Shown: piece by piece, positions 36,004 through 44,372 of the stretch
Layout of the letters: the number at the start of each line of letters is the position of its first letter
How positions within the stretch are numbered: the first letter of the stretch is position 1
Made by a program: the position numbers and the translations under genes
Source of the DNA: Parasulfuritortus sp049322515
Lineage (GTDB): Bacteria > Pseudomonadota > Gammaproteobacteria > Burkholderiales > Thiobacillaceae
NCBI GenBank assembly: GCA_049322515.1
Contig: JBMOQW010000031.1
Span: 127,754 to 191,753 of the forward strand
Direction of reading: 5' to 3'
Length of the DNA stretch: 64,000 nucleotides
The notes under the pieces: model-generated
What the model saw: only the letters and a program-made list of their open reading frames with translations
Databases searched by the model: none
Told to the model about the DNA's origin: nothing

Positions 36004-37218
36004 ATGGTATCTGTCGAATTTATGCCGTTGGCCGTGAATCCCGAGAATTATCCGAGGCCGGTGTTGTCGATGTTGCCGGGGCGCATGCGAGTGACATGGC
36101 CAGGGAATGAACAGGGGGCATCGCCGTTTCTGGCGGGAGATTTCTTTGTCTTTGGTCGTTACGCGCTGGTCGAGGCGTTGCGGCGGGCGGGCGTGCGCGC
36201 CGGCGATGCCGTGCTGTTGCCGGCCTATCATTGCCGGACGGTGGTCGAGTCTGCCTTGTATCTGGGCGCCGAAGTCCGCTTGTATCCGATGACGGCGTCG
36301 CTGAGGCCAGATTTCGCCCGGCTCGAACCCCTCTGCGCCGATGGCAAGGCAAAGGCCTTCGTGTTGACCCATTATTTCGGCTTCCCGAATGACTTGGCGC
36401 GGGTGCGTACCTTGTGCGACCAGACGAACATGGCCTTGGTGGAGGACTGCGCCCATGCCTTGTATGGCCAGGATGACCAAGGCCACGTTTTGGGCAGTAT
36501 CGGCGATTATGCGGTGACCAGCGTCTGGAAATTCTTCCCCCTAAGGGATGGGGCCCTGCTGCGCGACAATAGCCCCGGGGCTGGCGCGCCAAGCCGGCTG
36601 CGCGCCCCTTCTTTGTGGAGTGAAATCAAGGCCTTGGCCGATGTGGCCCGTTCGCTTGGTCGCAGCCGTGGACCCGGGTCTCCATTGCCTCGGCCGGTCT
36701 TCGATGCGCTGGTCGCCCAGGTGTTGGAACTCGGCGCCAGGCCCGAGCCTGCCCTGGCGACCGATGAAATTCAGTTCAGGCGGGATCAGGTCATCCGCCA
36801 GGGTTTGCGGGTGTCGCGGGCCTTGGTGCGGCTGGCGCCGCATGCCGAGATTCGTGAGCGGCGGCGCGCCCTGTATCGGCACTGGCTGCGCCGCATCGAG
36901 GGCGTGCCTGGGGTACGGCCCCTGTTCGCCCGGTTGCCGGATGGGGTCGTGCCTTACGCTTTCCCCCTGCTGACCGACCCCCGGGGCTGGGTGTTTCATG
37001 CCCTGCGCCTGGCCGGCGTGCCGATCTGGCGCTGGGAGGATGTCGCGAGAACTTCATGCGCGGTGTCTCAGAATTACCGCCTGCGTCTATTACAATTGCC
37101 CTGCCATCAGGATCTGACCGAGGGCCAGATCGACTGGGTGGTGCATATCCTCGAGGGAGTGATGTCGAGGTTGCCGGTCCCGGAACATGAGTTCGGGCGG
37201 GCCTCGGACCAGGAATGA
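36004..37218 (+). CDS. DegT/DnrJ/EryC1-like PLP aminotransferase
   Basis: A 404-residue protein starting at MVSVEFMPLAVNPENYPRPV. It has a fold-type I PLP pattern: FGRYALVEALRRAGVRAGDA, LLPAYHCRTVVESALYLGAE, ALVEDCAHALYGQDDQGHVL with the cofactor aspartate, and SVWKFFPLRDGALLRD, whose lysine is the likely Schiff-base residue. The usual motif at this position is FSF-P-K, so the lysine context is atypical. A role as sugar aminotransferase, or in amino-acid side-chain transamination, is possible. The next gene starts 7 nt after its stop. Confidence 0.78.
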   Translation: MVSVEFMPLAVNPENYPRPVLSMLPGRMRVTWPGNEQGASPFLAGDFFVFGRYALVEALRRAGVRAGDAVLLPAYHCRTVVESALYLGAEVRLYPMTASLRPDFARLEPLCADGKAKAFVLTHYFGFPNDLARVRTLCDQTNMALVEDCAHALYGQDDQGHVLGSIGDYAVTSVWKFFPLRDGALLRDNSPGAGAPSRLRAPSLWSEIKALADVARSLGRSRGPGSPLPRPVFDALVAQVLELGARPEPALATDEIQFRRDQVIRQGLRVSRALVRLAPHAEIRERRRALYRHWLRRIEGVPGVRPLFARLPDGVVPYAFPLLTDPRGWVFHALRLAGVPIWRWEDVARTSCAVSQNYRLRLLQLPCHQDLTEGQIDWVVHILEGVMSRLPVPEHEFGRASDQE

Positions 37219-37225
37219 TGAACCC

Positions 37226-38275
37226 ATGAAATGGACCTTTGTAGCGGCCACCGAGGCTGCCGAATACGCCTCGCGCTGGGATGCCCTGAATGCCGCCGGC
37301 GCCCGATCGCCGCTCCTGACCAGCCAGTTCCTGGGCAGCGCGCTCATGGCATTCGGCACTGGCAAGGAAAAGCTGGCGATCCTGGGCGATTTGCTCGCGC
37401 CGGCAGCCATGGCCGTGGTGGAGCGAAGCAGCAGGCCCGGCGTCTGGCAGACTTTCCAGCCGTCGCAGGCGCCGATCGGATTCTTCCTGAAGCGGGCTGA
37501 CCTGAGCGTCGAAACCGTATTGGCACGCTTGTTGCGCGACTTGCCCGGGCTGGCGGTGCTGTTTGGCTTGACCCAGCAGGATCCCTTGCTGATCGCCCGG
37601 CCGGAGCCGGGTGTGGTCACGAAAACCCTCGACTATATCGAGACCGCCAGCATCGATGTGGGCGGTGCTTTCGAGGCGTATTGGGAACAACGCGGCAAGA
37701 ACCTGCGCCAGAACCTGCGCAAGGTTCGCAACAAGCTGGACAAGGCGGGTCTAGCGATCCAGCTCGACTGCCTCACCGCCGCGGACCAGATGCGCGAAGC
37801 GGTGGCCAGCTATGGCGCGATGGAGAGCAAGGGCTGGAAGTCCAGGCAAGGGACCGCGATCAGCCTCGATAACGACCAGGGCCGCTTTTACCTGGATTTG
37901 TTGACTCGCCATTGCCAGGCGGGGCACGGTCGCGTGTACCAGTTGCGGTTGGGCGACCAGGTGGTGGCCATGGATATCTGCATCGATCTGGAGGGCGTCA
38001 TCGTCATCTTGAAGACGACCTATGATGAAGCCGCGGCAGAGTATTCCCCGGCGATGTTGATGCACCACGAAATTTTTCAGCACCTGTTCGAATCAGGCGA
38101 GTTCCGCCGCATCGAGTTCTACGGCAAGGTCATGGAGTGGCATACCCGCTGGACCGAGGACAAACGCACCATGTACCACGTCAACCAATATCGCTGGCCG
38201 TTGATCAAGACCCTGGTGGAGCGCCGGTCGAGGCCGGCCCCGGCTTCGGCACCGAGCGTCGAAACATCTCAATAG
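37226..38275 (+). CDS. FemAB/GNAT-type acyltransferase
   Basis: A 349-residue protein of the GNAT_6/FemAB-like acetyltransferase group. It has a central helical segment FEAYWEQRGKNLRQNLRKVR, then NKLDKAGLAIQLDCLT, and a C-terminal GNAT-like region with GRVYQLRLGDQVVAMDICID, VIVILKTTYDEAAAEYSPAM and MHHEIFQHLFESGEFRRIEF. Members of this group attach aminoacyl or acyl groups in cell-envelope biosynthesis. With the aminotransferase before and the asparagine-synthetase-like gene after, it forms a three-gene operon (7-nt and 10-nt gaps). Its acyl donor is unknown and could be the ACP-bound product of the neighbouring cassette. Confidence 0.8.
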   Translation: MKWTFVAATEAAEYASRWDALNAAGARSPLLTSQFLGSALMAFGTGKEKLAILGDLLAPAAMAVVERSSRPGVWQTFQPSQAPIGFFLKRADLSVETVLARLLRDLPGLAVLFGLTQQDPLLIARPEPGVVTKTLDYIETASIDVGGAFEAYWEQRGKNLRQNLRKVRNKLDKAGLAIQLDCLTAADQMREAVASYGAMESKGWKSRQGTAISLDNDQGRFYLDLLTRHCQAGHGRVYQLRLGDQVVAMDICIDLEGVIVILKTTYDEAAAEYSPAMLMHHEIFQHLFESGEFRRIEFYGKVMEWHTRWTEDKRTMYHVNQYRWPLIKTLVERRSRPAPASAPSVETSQ

Positions 38276-38285
38276 GGAACGCGGC

Positions 38286-40085
38286 ATGCACAGGATCGCG
38301 GGGTGGCTGGCCAAGCCCAGTCAGCATTCGGAGACAGCGCTGGCGCGCATGTGGGCGAGATGCAGTGCCGCATTCCCAGACCAGGGGGTCGGCGACCCCA
38401 CGGGCGCGGTGGCCGCCAGCCACTCGGTCGCCCGCGAGGGCATGCTGATCGCAGCGGTGTGCGGGCGTCCCCGGTTGGGCGACCGATTCCTGACTTCGGC
38501 CTCGGCGGCCGGGGAAGTCCTCGCCTTGTGGCGTCAGCATGGCGTCGATGCGCCCAAGCACATCCATGGCAATTTTTCCCTGGCGATCCTCGACCTTGCA
38601 GCCGAGCGGGTGTTCCTTGCCCTGGACCGCATCGGGGCCGAGAAGCTCGCCTATGCCGTATTGCCCAACGGCGTGGCCTTCGCCAGCCAGGCCGACATGG
38701 TCGCGGCGCACCCCGAACTGGACGAACGCCTCGATCCCCAGGGACTGTTCAATTTCATCTATTTCTACCAGGCCCCGGCGCCCGGCAGTATTTTTGAGAA
38801 GGTCGGCAAACTGTTGCCCGGGCAGTGGCTGGAGTGGCAGCGGGGTGAAGTCCGGCAGGGTTTCTATTGGGCCTTGCATTACCGTGACACGCCACGCAAT
38901 GACTTCGACGAGCAGTCCCGGGTGTTCCACGAATTGTTGCGCGATGGCGTGCGTCGGGCCCGAGGCGAGGACCGGGTGGCCGCGTTCCTGTCCGGTGGCA
39001 CCGACAGTTCGACGGTGAGCGGCGTCTTGCGGGAACTGGCCGGTCAGGCGCGGACTTATTCCATCGGCTTCGATGCCAGCGGGTTCGATGAGATCGAGTA
39101 CGCGCGCATCGCCGCCCGGCATTTCGGCCTGGATTCCCGCGAGTACTACCTGCAGCGGGAAGACGTGCTGGCCGCCATCCCGGTCATTGCCGAACATTAC
39201 GACGAGCCGTTTGCCAACGAATCGGCGATTCCAACTTATTTCTGCGCCAAGCGGGCCGCGGAGGAGGGCTACACCGTGATGCTGGCCGGTGACGGCGGCG
39301 ACGAAATCTTCGGCGGCAACGAGCGCTACGCGACGCAGAAAATCTTCGAGGCCTATCACTTGTTGCCGGCGATGCTGCGCCAGGGTGTGTTGGAGCCGCT
39401 GCTTCGGATGCCCGGGCTCGATGCGGTGTCCCTGTTGCGTCGGGCTCAGAGCTACGTGCGGCGTGCCAACACGCCGCTACCGGATCGGATGGAGTCCTAC
39501 AACCACGTGTATTTGCAGCCGTTGGAGCAGATGTTCACGGCGGATTTCCTGGCCCAGGTGGAAGCGACCCAGCCCACCAGCCTGTTGCGTGAGGTGTATT
39601 TCCGGGCGGATTCACAGTCTTTCATCAATCGCATGTTGCATCTCGATCTGAAATTCACCCTGGCCGACAATGACTTGCGCAAGGTCGGCGCCATGACCGA
39701 GGCGGCGGGGGTCGAAGTCCGTTATCCCCTGCTCGATGACGCCATGGTCGAGTTTTCCGGACAGGTACCACCCGACTGGAAGGTCAAGGGACGCTATCTG
39801 CGCTGGTTCTTCAAGAAGGCGCTCACAGGCTATTTGCCGGACGAGATCATCAACAAGTCCAAGCATGGTTTCGGCCTGCCTTTCGGTATCTGGGCCAAGG
39901 AGTATGCGCCGCTGCGCGAGCGCATCCAGGACCGGGTCTCCGCTTTTGCCGGACGCGGCATCCTGGCACCTGGATTCATCGAAGGCATCCGACGCCAGCA
40001 TGAGACCGGCCATGCCACCTACTACGGGCGCATGTTGTGGCTGATGATGATCCTGGAGGAGTGGCTGGCGTTCAGAAAGCTCTGA
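38286..40085 (+). CDS. Asparagine synthetase-like protein lacking the N-terminal cysteine
   Basis: A 599-residue protein with the architecture of class B asparagine synthetases. The glutaminase-like domain begins MHRIAGWLAKPS where active enzymes have MCGIAGW, so the nucleophilic Cys2 is replaced by His, and Cys is not found nearby. The synthetase domain is intact: SGGTDSSTVSGVLREL PP-loop starting at Ser236, YSIGFDASGFDEIEYARIAA, and LAGDGGDEIFGGNERY. It should therefore use free ammonia, another nucleophile, or an amine-containing acceptor, as beta-lactam synthetases do, instead of glutamine. It is not interchangeable with the intact asnB at 4020-5918. Confidence 0.88.
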   Translation: MHRIAGWLAKPSQHSETALARMWARCSAAFPDQGVGDPTGAVAASHSVAREGMLIAAVCGRPRLGDRFLTSASAAGEVLALWRQHGVDAPKHIHGNFSLAILDLAAERVFLALDRIGAEKLAYAVLPNGVAFASQADMVAAHPELDERLDPQGLFNFIYFYQAPAPGSIFEKVGKLLPGQWLEWQRGEVRQGFYWALHYRDTPRNDFDEQSRVFHELLRDGVRRARGEDRVAAFLSGGTDSSTVSGVLRELAGQARTYSIGFDASGFDEIEYARIAARHFGLDSREYYLQREDVLAAIPVIAEHYDEPFANESAIPTYFCAKRAAEEGYTVMLAGDGGDEIFGGNERYATQKIFEAYHLLPAMLRQGVLEPLLRMPGLDAVSLLRRAQSYVRRANTPLPDRMESYNHVYLQPLEQMFTADFLAQVEATQPTSLLREVYFRADSQSFINRMLHLDLKFTLADNDLRKVGAMTEAAGVEVRYPLLDDAMVEFSGQVPPDWKVKGRYLRWFFKKALTGYLPDEIINKSKHGFGLPFGIWAKEYAPLRERIQDRVSAFAGRGILAPGFIEGIRRQHETGHATYYGRMLWLMMILEEWLAFRKL

Positions 40086-40119
40086 ATCCGACCCGGCCGG
40101 CCGTCGGGTGCGCCGATGA

Positions 40120-41904
40120 TTATCGGTCGACTAGCCGGGCGAGGGTGAGACGTTCCACTTCATCGCGCCAGGCAGAGCTCGAAAAGGTGTGATTGGCCTC
40201 GGGAACGGTGGCAATGTCCACCCGTGGGTTCGCCATTGCCTTTTTCCAGCGCGAGTCGCTGGCGATGCACTGGCGAAATTCCTCGGCGGTGAGGTCGTTG
40301 CCGCTCAGAATGTAATGGACCCGGCCATCGAATCGGGTCAGGCCGGACAACATGCGTTCGATGTAGCCTGCGCTGCCATGCCGTGGGTTGGTTGGGGCGG
40401 CCGGGGTGGATGATGTCGCTTGCGAGACATCCTTGACCGTGTCGCCCAGGCGGACCTTGCCGGACAGCAGCTTGCGCCAGAACGCCGGTTGCATCAGACG
40501 CTGGAGATAGTAGTGCTTGATGCGTGCCTTGGCGGCGCCGGCGGGGCTGTGCACCCAGGGATTGAGAAGGATCAGCCGACGCACGCGCACATCCGTGGGC
40601 CCGTAGTAAAGCGCCGCGGAGGCGGCATCGCAGAGGCCCCATAGCGCAACTTCGGTCACTTCCGGTACTTGCTCGATCAGGGCATCCACGGCGGCACGGA
40701 GGTCGGCATCGATGGCCTCGAAATTGCGGAATTCGCCTTCGCTGTCGCCCATGCCCCGGTAATCGAAACGGAGGCTTGAAATGTCCTGCTCGGCGAGGTG
40801 GCGGGCCAGGAGGGTGAATTGCCGGTGGCTGCCGGCCCGATATTGCGGACCGCCCACGATGATGACGACTCCGGTGCGACCAGGTGTGTCAGGTCTCGCG
40901 ACCATGCCGATCAGGCGCTGACCCACGCATTCGAACAGGCAGGGGGATTCGCTCACTCGGTTTGAAACAGAGGCCGATGGCCCGGCTTCACGAGTTTGGT
41001 CATCGTTCGCTGGAGAACAAGTGACCGCCTGGCCGGATTGATCAAAGACAGGCGCTGAGCCCGAGCCACCGATCAAGCGTCCCAGCGCGTCCTCGGTGGC
41101 CTCGATCAGTTCTGGACATTCGGTGATCTCCTGGGTGGCCCAGAAGGGATCGCCCCTGACCGTGGCCGCATGGGTGTTCGCGCCGGCGACTTGCCAGGCA
41201 TCGAGTACCCGTTGGCTGGCGGGCGTGACCTGGATTTCGGAAGTTGCGCCAACTTCCAGCCAGAATGTCGGACAGGCGGGTGGACAGTCGGCCAGCTTCA
41301 TGCGGCCGAGTTCGTTGGCCATATCGGCTGAGAGCATGTTGCCGCCCACTTCTACGCCCTCGCCCGCCGCGAGTTGAGCGCGCAGGGCCTTGGTCCCGGT
41401 CTGCGACTGTCCTTCATTGAGCATATCAGCGGCCAGCTTGATGCGCAGGAATTGGTTCAGGAATGGATCGCCCTGGGTGATCGGTTGCCAGAGGACAAGT
41501 CCGGCAGGCGGTGCGGGCAGGGTGCGGGCGAGGTCTGCGGCGAGCAGGGCCCCGGTGCGTAGTCCCCACAGGGCAACGGGCTGGCCATGCCGGAGCGAAA
41601 GCCAGTCGTGGGCGAGGCGGGCATCCTCCCGCCACTTCGACCAGGTGGCTTCGGCAAAATCGCCCGTGCTGTCGCCACAGCCACTCAGGTCCACCAGGAG
41701 TACGGCCAATCCACTCCCCGCCAGGGTGCGTGCCGTGAGCGCGGCCATGCGCCGGGACTTGTGCATTTCTTCCGCGAAGGGATGCAGGTATAGCACCGCG
41801 CCATGCACGGGCTGACCGCGCGGGATGTGATGCAGGCAGAACAGAGCCCTGTCCGGGTGGGGCAGGAAAAACGGTTCGATCTCGATGGGGCCCTTGGCAG
41901 TCAT
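40120..41904 (-). CDS. Fused XrtA-associated hydrolases 2 and 1
   Basis: A 594-residue protein with two alpha/beta-hydrolase-like halves. The N-terminal half (about 1-285) resembles XrtA-associated hydrolase 2 (TIGR03101): HGAVLYLHPFAEEMHKSRRM, VDLSGCGDSTGDF and LWGLRTGALLAADLAR. A linker of about 40 residues, rich in Ser, Asp and Gly, follows. The C-terminal half (about 326-594) matches hydrolase 1 (TIGR03100): VVIIVGGPQYRAGSHRQFTL, RFDYRGMGDSEGEFRNFEAI and a late NHTFSSSAWRDEVERL histidine. These two are usually separate adjacent genes. The fusion implies that the two act together, perhaps in releasing an ACP-bound or activated product. Confidence 0.85.
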   Translation of the reverse strand: MTAKGPIEIEPFFLPHPDRALFCLHHIPRGQPVHGAVLYLHPFAEEMHKSRRMAALTARTLAGSGLAVLLVDLSGCGDSTGDFAEATWSKWREDARLAHDWLSLRHGQPVALWGLRTGALLAADLARTLPAPPAGLVLWQPITQGDPFLNQFLRIKLAADMLNEGQSQTGTKALRAQLAAGEGVEVGGNMLSADMANELGRMKLADCPPACPTFWLEVGATSEIQVTPASQRVLDAWQVAGANTHAATVRGDPFWATQEITECPELIEATEDALGRLIGGSGSAPVFDQSGQAVTCSPANDDQTREAGPSASVSNRVSESPCLFECVGQRLIGMVARPDTPGRTGVVIIVGGPQYRAGSHRQFTLLARHLAEQDISSLRFDYRGMGDSEGEFRNFEAIDADLRAAVDALIEQVPEVTEVALWGLCDAASAALYYGPTDVRVRRLILLNPWVHSPAGAAKARIKHYYLQRLMQPAFWRKLLSGKVRLGDTVKDVSQATSSTPAAPTNPRHGSAGYIERMLSGLTRFDGRVHYILSGNDLTAEEFRQCIASDSRWKKAMANPRVDIATVPEANHTFSSSAWRDEVERLTLARLVDR

Positions 41905-41922
41905 GGGGCTGGGGCCTGGAGA

Positions 41923-42174
41923 TCAGGCGGATAGCTTTTGCTCGACGAAATCAACCAGGCTACCGAACGTAGTAAACGTATCGGCGCTGATTTCGTCGTC
42001 TTCCACCGTGAAGCCGAAATGTTCCTCCAGACCGGTGAGCACCGAGACAACCGCCATGGAGTCGAGTTCCGGCAGGGCACCGAGCAGGGGCGTGTCGGCT
42101 TGCAACAGATCCGCGCGGGGGCCGAGTTGCAGGAGTTGGCTGAGCAGGGTGCGTACGTGGTCGGCGGTGTTCAT
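41923..42174 (-). CDS. Acyl carrier protein (XrtA-associated)
   Basis: An 83-residue protein with the carrier-protein signature ALPELDSMAVVSVLTGLEEH, where Ser39 is the probable 4'-phosphopantetheine attachment site. The short N-terminal helix, acidic loop and C-terminal helix (TFGSLVDFVEQKLS) match small ACPs. It lies 18 nt upstream of the fused hydrolase in the same transcription unit, and divergent from the AMP ligase gene. It is the natural partner for loading an acyl or aminoacyl group by that ligase. Confidence 0.9.
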   Translation of the reverse strand: MNTADHVRTLLSQLLQLGPRADLLQADTPLLGALPELDSMAVVSVLTGLEEHFGFTVEDDEISADTFTTFGSLVDFVEQKLSA

Positions 42175-42497
42175 GGGTCGTGGCGGAGTATGTGTGGTCA
42201 GCGGTTATTGTTCGGTCGTGCAGCCATGCCATGGATTGCTACAGATTTGACGGGCCTGGGGTGAAGGTATGTTCGGGCGAATAGTTTACAGCATGGGTAT
42301 CCAGGCTTGCCGGGGAGATGCGAATCTGTCCTGAGCCGGTGAGCCACCGGTTAGAATTCCAGGCGATATGAGTTCGCATTTGATTGGCCAGGGACGCGCA
42401 CCCTGTGCCGGGCACCACCGACGACCCGGCCTGGATGTTTGTGCTCTTGATGCCCAGGTCAGCGGATTCTCACGGATATTCAGGCAGGGGAGTGAGG
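42175..42497. promoter_or_regulatory. Divergent control region between ACP and AMP-ligase genes
   Basis: These 323 nt lie between the minus-strand acp-hydrolase unit and the plus-strand ligase. A possible plus-strand promoter has TTGACG at 42247-42252 and TATGTT at 42268-42273 (15-nt spacer). A second -10-like TAGAAT is at 42352-42357. A perfect inverted repeat CCGGT-GAGCC-ACCGG at 42336-42350 touches that -10 and could be an operator. No reading frame of note is present except an extension of the ligase frame. Confidence 0.4.
42336..42350. promoter_or_regulatory. Inverted repeat, possible operator
   Basis: The palindrome CCGGTGAGCCACCGG (5-bp arms, 5-nt centre) directly precedes a TAGAAT -10-like sequence. 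Its position between divergent operons makes it a candidate regulator site. No regulator gene lies beside it. Confidence 0.35.
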
Positions 42498-44072
42498 ATG
42501 TTCGATCTGATTCACGAGCTGGTTTTCAAGGCGGCGCAAAGAACGCCGCATGCCGTGGCGTTGCGCGACAAGGACGTCGAGTTCGACTACCAGACCTTGG
42601 CCAGCACCTTCGTCGAGGCGGCCAACCTGTATCTCGCGTTGGGCCTGGAACGCTTCGAGCGGGTCGCGGTGTATCTGGAAAAGCGCCACGAAGCGGTGTC
42701 CGCCTTGTTCGGCGCATCCGCGGCGGGGGGCGTGTTCGTGCCGGTGAATCCCTTGCTCAAGCCCGAGCAGGTCGGGCATATCCTGAACGATTGCAACGTG
42801 CGCATCCTGGTGACTTCGCCCGAGCGGCTGGAGCTGCTGCGGCCCACCCTGGCGCATTGCCGTGACCTGCGGGCCCTGGTGATCGTCGGCGACAAGGACG
42901 TGGGACTGGTCGAGGGCCTGGCGCTGGCCCGCTGGTCGGATCGCGCGGCGGCCCCGGCCGCTGCGGCGCATCGGGCCATCGATGGCGACATGGCGGCGAT
43001 CCTGTATACCTCGGGCAGTACCGGCCGGCCCAAGGGCGTGGTGTTGTCGCATCGCAACCTGGTGGCCGGCGCGGCGAGCGTGGCGAAGTATCTGGACAAT
43101 GGCCCCGAGGATCGCATCCTGTCGGTGTTGCCGCTGTCCTTCGACTATGGCTTGTCGCAACTGACCACCGTCTTCCTGGTCGGGGCCTGCGCGGTGTTGA
43201 TGAATTACCTGCTGCCGCGCGACGTGATCCGGGCCGTGGCGCGCGAGCGCATCACCGGGCTGGCGGCGGTGCCGCCGCTCTGGGTGCAGCTGGCGCAACT
43301 GGAATGGCCGGACAGCGTGCGCGCGCATTTGCGGTATTTCACCAACTCCGGCGGCCATATGCCACGTCCGACGCTGGATGCGCTGCGGGCCCACCTGCCG
43401 AGCACCCGGCCGTTCCTGATGTATGGCTTGACCGAGGCGTTCCGGTCCACCTATCTGCCGCCCGAGGAGGTCGACCGGCGCCCGGATTCGATGGGCAAGG
43501 CGATCCCCAATGCCGAGATCCTGGTGGTGCGCGAAGATGGCACGCCCTGCGCGCCGGGCGAGCCGGGCGAGCTGGTGCATCGCGGCGTGCATGTCGCGCT
43601 CGGCTACTGGAACGATCCCGAGAAGACCGCCGAGCGCTACAAGCCGGCGCCCGGGCAATTGGCCGGCCTGCCGATCACCGAGATGGCGGTGTGGTCGGGC
43701 GATACCGTGAAGATGGACGAGGACGGCTTCTTGTACTTCATCGGCCGCCGCGACGAGATGATCAAGACGTCCGGTTACCGGGTCAGTCCGACCGAGGTGG
43801 AGGAAGTCGTCTATGCCAGCGGCCTGGCGGCCGAGGTGGCTGCGGTCGGCGTGGCGCATCCGGTGCTCGGCCAGGCGGTGGCCTTGGTGCTCCATGCGCC
43901 CGATCAGGATGAGACGGTCGCCGACCGGGTGCTGGACGCCTGCAAGCGCGCATTGCCGGCGTTCATGGTGCCCGCGAAGGTGATGGTCAAACCGGAACCC
44001 CTGCCGCGCAACCCGAATGGCAAGATCGACCGCAAGCGGTTGGCGGGGGAGCTGGAAGAGATTCTGGTTTGA
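42498..44072 (+). CDS. Acyl-CoA ligase (AMP-forming), XrtA-associated
   Basis: A 524-residue member of the adenylate-forming superfamily resembling XrtA-associated ligase 1 (TIGR03098). Core motifs are AAILYTSGSTGRPKGVVLSH (A3), FLMYGLTEAFRSTYLPPEEV (A5), SGDTVKMDEDGFLYFIGRRD (A7/A8) and NPNGKIDRKRL with the C-terminal catalytic lysine (A10). The ATG at 42498 is preceded by a GGGGAGTGAGG-type site. It should adenylate a carboxylic or amino acid and load it on the adjacent carrier protein. The decarboxylase that normally follows it is displaced by a toxin-antitoxin pair. Confidence 0.93.
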   Translation: MFDLIHELVFKAAQRTPHAVALRDKDVEFDYQTLASTFVEAANLYLALGLERFERVAVYLEKRHEAVSALFGASAAGGVFVPVNPLLKPEQVGHILNDCNVRILVTSPERLELLRPTLAHCRDLRALVIVGDKDVGLVEGLALARWSDRAAAPAAAAHRAIDGDMAAILYTSGSTGRPKGVVLSHRNLVAGAASVAKYLDNGPEDRILSVLPLSFDYGLSQLTTVFLVGACAVLMNYLLPRDVIRAVARERITGLAAVPPLWVQLAQLEWPDSVRAHLRYFTNSGGHMPRPTLDALRAHLPSTRPFLMYGLTEAFRSTYLPPEEVDRRPDSMGKAIPNAEILVVREDGTPCAPGEPGELVHRGVHVALGYWNDPEKTAERYKPAPGQLAGLPITEMAVWSGDTVKMDEDGFLYFIGRRDEMIKTSGYRVSPTEVEEVVYASGLAAEVAAVGVAHPVLGQAVALVLHAPDQDETVADRVLDACKRALPAFMVPAKVMVKPEPLPRNPNGKIDRKRLAGELEEILV

Positions 44073-44080
44073 GGGGCTGG

Positions 44081-44107
44081 GTATTACAATTCATGGCACA
44101 GTAATAC
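44081..44107. promoter_or_regulatory. VapB operator palindrome
   Basis: GTATTAC and GTAATAC are perfect 7-bp inverted repeats separated by 13 nt. A TACAAT -10-like hexamer (44085-44090) lies within the element, 34 nt before the vapB start. AbrB/MazE-type antitoxins bind such palindromes to repress their own promoter, so this is a likely autoregulatory site. Confidence 0.6.
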
Positions 44108-44123
44108 GACAAGGGGCCTGATC

Positions 44124-44363
44124 ATGTCGACGACGCTCACCAGCAAGGGGCAGGTCACGATTCCGAAGCAGATTCGCGATGCCTTGAATCTCGTGCCAGG
44201 CAGTGCGGTGGATTTTTCCGTCAATCGCGAGGGGGAGGTCGTCATGCACAAGGTCGGCGCCAACGCTAGCCGCAAACCCGATCGCTTCGAGGCCGCCCGG
44301 GGCAAGGCCGATGTCAAATGGCGGACCGACGAATTGATGGCTTTGCTGCGCGGCGAAGATTGA
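44124..44363 (+). CDS. vapB: VapB antitoxin, AbrB/MazE family
   Basis: A 79-residue protein. The N-terminal swapped-hairpin AbrB domain is MSTTLTSKGQVTIPKQIRDA, then LNLVPGSAVDFSVNREGEVV. The C-terminal tail (RKPDRFEAARGKADVKWRTD) should occupy the VapC active site groove. The gene has an AAGGGG ribosome-binding site and a palindromic operator just upstream, and vapC starts 9 nt after its stop. It lies between the XrtA AMP-ligase and decarboxylase genes and interrupts their usual adjacency. Confidence 0.92.
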   Translation: MSTTLTSKGQVTIPKQIRDALNLVPGSAVDFSVNREGEVVMHKVGANASRKPDRFEAARGKADVKWRTDELMALLRGED

Positions 44364-44372
44364 GAAGTCTCC

